A stretch of DNA of 7,174 nt from the NCBI GenBank assembly GCA_022710245.1, contig JAKLHH010000382.1, forward strand, positions 1-7,174. The letters run 5' to 3'. The stretch comes from Myxococcota bacterium (GTDB taxonomy: Bacteria; Myxococcota; Polyangia; GCA-2747355; JAKLHH01). A program made the position numbers and the translations under genes. Positions 5,010-7,174 of this stretch are shown here, in pieces; position 1 is the stretch's first letter; every line of letters starts with the position of its first letter. The notes beneath the pieces were generated by a model, which did no database searches, was not told the DNA's origin, and worked only from the letters and a program-made list of their open reading frames with translations.

Positions 5010-5576
5010 TCAGTCCACGATGAGCGAACCGAGATCCTGCAGGCGCCAGCGCCAGGACTGCGCCGCCGCGGGCCGCTTCAGGCAGGCCGCCAGCGCCTCC
5101 TGGACCTCGGCGAAGCACTCGTCCATCCGGCGGACAGCTGCCCGCCCGGCCGCCAGACGCAGGAGCCGTGGCGTGTCCCCCCGCCGAGCGAGCAGGGCGA
5201 CGCCCTCGTAGCATCTCGCCGGATCCCAGCTCGTCGGCGCCACGACCGAGCACCGCAGGAGCAGCTCCGCGGCGCCCTCGTCGACGAAGATCCGCCGGGG
5301 CTCGCGGCCGCGCGCGTAGTCGCGCAGCGCCTGGACCTGGCCTCTCTGCGCCTTGCGCTCTCCGAGGCGCTGGCCGAGCTCGATCCCCCTCGCCACGCAC
5401 CAGACCGGGAGGAGGTACGGCGCGAACAGCCAGCCAGCGCCGGTCGGGACATCGCGAGAGCCCCGGAGGAGGGGCGTGGCTCCCTCGAGCATGCGGCGCG
5501 CCACGCTGCCGGGTGGGATTGCCAGCGCCCGTTCGATGGCGATGAGCACAAGGGACCGTTGCGACTCATCCAGCAT
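5010..5576 (-). CDS. Unrecognised 188-residue protein coupled to the phosphatase
   Basis: Starts at the ATG at 5576, overlapping the phosphatase stop by 11 bp. GAGAGG (complement of 5582-5587) lies five bases upstream. Translational coupling is therefore likely, and the two proteins were probably made together. An earlier in-frame start at 5669 would overlap the phosphatase by about 100 bp and is less likely. The protein looks mostly helical, with no signal peptide. A hydrophobic stretch (49-62, WLFAPYLLPVWCVA) is too short and interrupted to call a clear membrane span. It has five cysteines (60, 109, 122, 154, 165) and is Arg/Leu/Ala-rich. I see no STAS, HATPase (RsbW-like) or sigma-factor motif. 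Its position suggests a regulator or substrate of the phosphatase, but that is inference. It lies between the phosphatase tail and a relic copy of the same tail. Confidence 0.75.
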   Translation of the reverse strand: MLDESQRSLVLIAIERALAIPPGSVARRMLEGATPLLRGSRDVPTGAGWLFAPYLLPVWCVARGIELGQRLGERKAQRGQVQALRDYARGREPRRIFVDEGAAELLLRCSVVAPTSWDPARCYEGVALLARRGDTPRLLRLAAGRAAVRRMDECFAEVQEALAACLKRPAAAQSWRWRLQDLGSLIVD

Positions 5577-7174
5577 GGCGACCTCTCGGGAGTCCGTGAG
5601 TCGATGCGAGGAAGCGCAGCGCCAGCAGCGCCAGGTCATCGGAGGGCGGCGCGCCGGCCGCGTGCTCACGGACGCGCGCGCGGACCCTGTCCACGAGCTC
5701 GCGGCTGCCCGCCGCGCCCGCGTCGCGCAGCTCCTGGACCAGCCGCCCCTCGGAGAAGAGCTCTCCCGTGGGGCTGACCGCCTCGGTGACGCCGTCAGTG
5801 TAGAGGAGGAGCAGGTCGCCCGGTCGCAGCGTGACCTCGCCCTCCTCGAAGGACACGCCCGGCAGCGCCCCGAGCACCAGCCCGGCGTGGCGGGGCAGCG
5901 GCGCGACCTCGCCCTCCGCGCGGCGCAGGAGCGGCGACGGGTGGCCGGCGCTGGCGTAGACGCAGCGGCCGCTCGCCAGCTCCAGCCGCGCGTAGCACAG
6001 CGTGACGAACATCGCCGCGTCGTTGTCGCGCGCCAGCTCCTCGTTGAGCCGCGCGAGGACGCTGGCCGGCCCCACTTGCGGGTCCTCGCGGGCGAAGACG
6101 CGCGCCAGCGCCCCGGTGCGGGCCATCAGCAGCGCCGCCGGCACCCCCTTGCCGGCCACGTCGGCGATCAGCACCGCGAGGTGCTCGCCGCCCTCGAGGA
6201 AGCAGTCATAGAGGTCGCCGCCGATCTCGCGCGCGGGCTCGAGCACCGCGGCGAGCTCCACCTCCGGGGTGAGGTCGAGCGCGCGCGGGAGCAGCCCCAG
6301 CTGGATCTCGCGCGCCACCCGCAGCTCGCCCTCGAGGCGCTCTTTCGCCGCGGTGGTCGCCGCGAGCTCCTGCAGGTAGAGGCGCAGGTCGCGCCGCATG
6401 GTGGAGAGCGCGCCCGCGAGCTCGGCCACCTCGTCCTGCCCGCCCACCTCGGGGAGCGGCGCCTCCAGGTGGCCAGCGCCGAGCTGCCGGGTCGCCTGCG
6501 CGAGCTCGCGCAGCGGCCGCGTCACCCGCCGCGTGATGCCGACGACGACGAGGAGGAGCGCCGCGAAGCCCGCCACGCCGAGGCCGACCTGGATCAGCGT
6601 CATCCACTGCACGGGGGCGAGGACCTCGCCCTGCGGGAGGATGATGCCGAGGGACCAGCCGGTGGTGCGGATCGGCGTGAAGGCGAGGTAGCTCGGCCGC
6701 CGGTGGATGAAGCTCTGCACCGGGACGAAGCCCACCTCGCCGCGGAGCATGCGCTCGCCGATGCGCCGCAGCGGCTCATCCGCCCGCGCGGCCGCGACGC
6801 TGAAGATCGTCTCCTTCATGATCAGCGCCCGGTCGCGGTGGGCGACGAAGGTCCCGTTGCCCGAGATGATGAAGGCGTAGCCCCGCTCGCCGAGGGGGAG
6901 CGCGGAGAGGAGCTCGCTCAGCCACTCGAGGGAGAGATCGGTGGTGGCCACGCCGAGCAGTCGCTTCCCGGGCTCGAGGAGCGGCACCGAATAGGTCGAC
7001 ATCAGGATCTCGCCGCCGCCCTGGTCGAAGTAGGGCTCGCTCCAGAGGGCCCGCCCGCGCTGCCGCGGCACCCTGTACCAGGCCTGCCGCTGGTACTGGT
7101 AGCCGGAGCTCGCGAGGTCGGCCTCGGCCAGGCCGCCCGGCGCGCCCGGCTTGCGGTAGATGTACGCGGCCGCG
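5566..7174 (-). CDS. dCache-HAMP-PP2C (RsbU/SpoIIE-type) sensor phosphatase, N-terminus outside window
   Basis: The frame is open from the window edge to a TGA at 5566-5568, showing about 535 residues. Numbering from the first visible codon, residues about 20-185 are the distal part of an extracytoplasmic dCache sensor (WYR, ALWSEPYFD, TYSVPLLEPGKRLLGVATTDLSLEWL). A membrane helix follows at about 190-213, then a HAMP domain (215-263, TRPLRELAQ) and a short coiled coil (264-291). The PP2C domain (about 292-522) carries the metal-binding residues: D320 in EIGGDLYD, D338 in IADVAGKG, D460 in LYTDGVTEA and D512/D513 in SDDLALLALRF. All key residues are present, so it should be an active Mn/Mg-dependent serine/threonine phosphatase. 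Known relatives dephosphorylate STAS anti-anti-sigma proteins in partner-switching systems. No such partner is in the window. The short overlap with the next gene indicates an operon. The DNA has no in-frame stop or clear start near the edge, so the true start lies beyond 7174. Confidence 0.93.
   Translation of the reverse strand, partial: AAAYIYRKPGAPGGLAEADLASSGYQYQRQAWYRVPRQRGRALWSEPYFDQGGGEILMSTYSVPLLEPGKRLLGVATTDLSLEWLSELLSALPLGERGYAFIISGNGTFVAHRDRALIMKETIFSVAAARADEPLRRIGERMLRGEVGFVPVQSFIHRRPSYLAFTPIRTTGWSLGIILPQGEVLAPVQWMTLIQVGLGVAGFAALLLVVVGITRRVTRPLRELAQATRQLGAGHLEAPLPEVGGQDEVAELAGALSTMRRDLRLYLQELAATTAAKERLEGELRVAREIQLGLLPRALDLTPEVELAAVLEPAREIGGDLYDCFLEGGEHLAVLIADVAGKGVPAALLMARTGALARVFAREDPQVGPASVLARLNEELARDNDAAMFVTLCYARLELASGRCVYASAGHPSPLLRRAEGEVAPLPRHAGLVLGALPGVSFEEGEVTLRPGDLLLLYTDGVTEAVSPTGELFSEGRLVQELRDAGAAGSRELVDRVRARVREHAAGAPPSDDLALLALRFLASTHGLPRGRHAG
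5582..5587 (-). promoter_or_regulatory. Ribosome binding site inside the phosphatase 3' end
   Basis: GAGAGG on the minus strand lies five bases before the ATG at 5576 and within the last codons of the upstream gene. It supports the short start and the 11-bp coding overlap. Confidence 0.65.

Noticed and set aside
5577..5669. Longer start for the 188-residue gene at 5669
   Set aside because: It would overlap the PP2C catalytic tail by about 100 bp and adds Arg/Trp-rich residues that mirror the phosphatase coding sequence in another frame.
1..7174. Mobile elements, tRNA or rRNA genes
   Set aside because: I saw no transposase or integrase motif, no terminal inverted repeats, and no tRNA- or rRNA-like sequence.

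Overview
The window is very GC-rich, with strong third-position G/C in every believable gene. The gene types suggest a myxobacterium (Myxococcota) or a close relative: secreted and lipoprotein hypotheticals, zinc-ribbon proteins with basic tails, a Cache-HAMP-PP2C phosphatase and a sigma-54-like promoter. This assignment is inference from style; no marker gene is present.

Layout. A probable tail of an upstream gene ends at 51. Two plus-strand genes follow. The first (159-995) encodes a basic-tailed zinc-ribbon protein with a C-terminal YwqK/MORN-like repeat. The second (1146-2510) encodes a zinc-ribbon protein with one membrane span and a PQQ/propeller-like exterior. The second converges on a minus-strand lipoprotein gene (2594-3544) that resembles the DUF3103 family. 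The 83-bp gap between these two stops carries a four-run G-quadruplex motif inside a long inverted repeat. The lipoprotein gene diverges from a plus-strand gene for a secreted eight-cysteine protein of unknown function (3863-4915). Their 318-bp shared control region is the richest non-coding stretch: a sigma-54-like -24/-12 element facing the lipoprotein gene, six GAG-initiated units at exact 10-bp spacing upstream of it, two abutting dyads, a short CA run, and a sigma-70-like promoter facing the secreted-protein gene.

The right-hand part is a minus-strand operon read from the window edge leftwards. First comes a sensor phosphatase (dCache, membrane span, HAMP, coiled coil, SpoIIE/RsbU PP2C; its N-terminus lies outside the window). 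It overlaps by 11 bp an unrecognised 188-residue gene (5010-5576). Just beyond that gene lies a 53-bp stretch (4951-5003) that repeats the coding sequence for the PP2C C-terminus, with changes mostly at synonymous sites. It looks like the relic of a second phosphatase gene.

The phosphatase probably senses an extracytoplasmic ligand and dephosphorylates a partner-switching anti-anti-sigma protein that is not in the window. The coupled 188-residue protein is a candidate partner. The left-hand genes show no clear shared pathway, although the two zinc-ribbon proteins share an unusual basic-tail plus zinc-ribbon start. I see no mobile element, CRISPR array, tRNA or rRNA. I do not see a complete novel system. 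The best leads are the phased array with its sigma-54-like promoter, and the phosphatase/unknown-gene pair with its duplicated tail.
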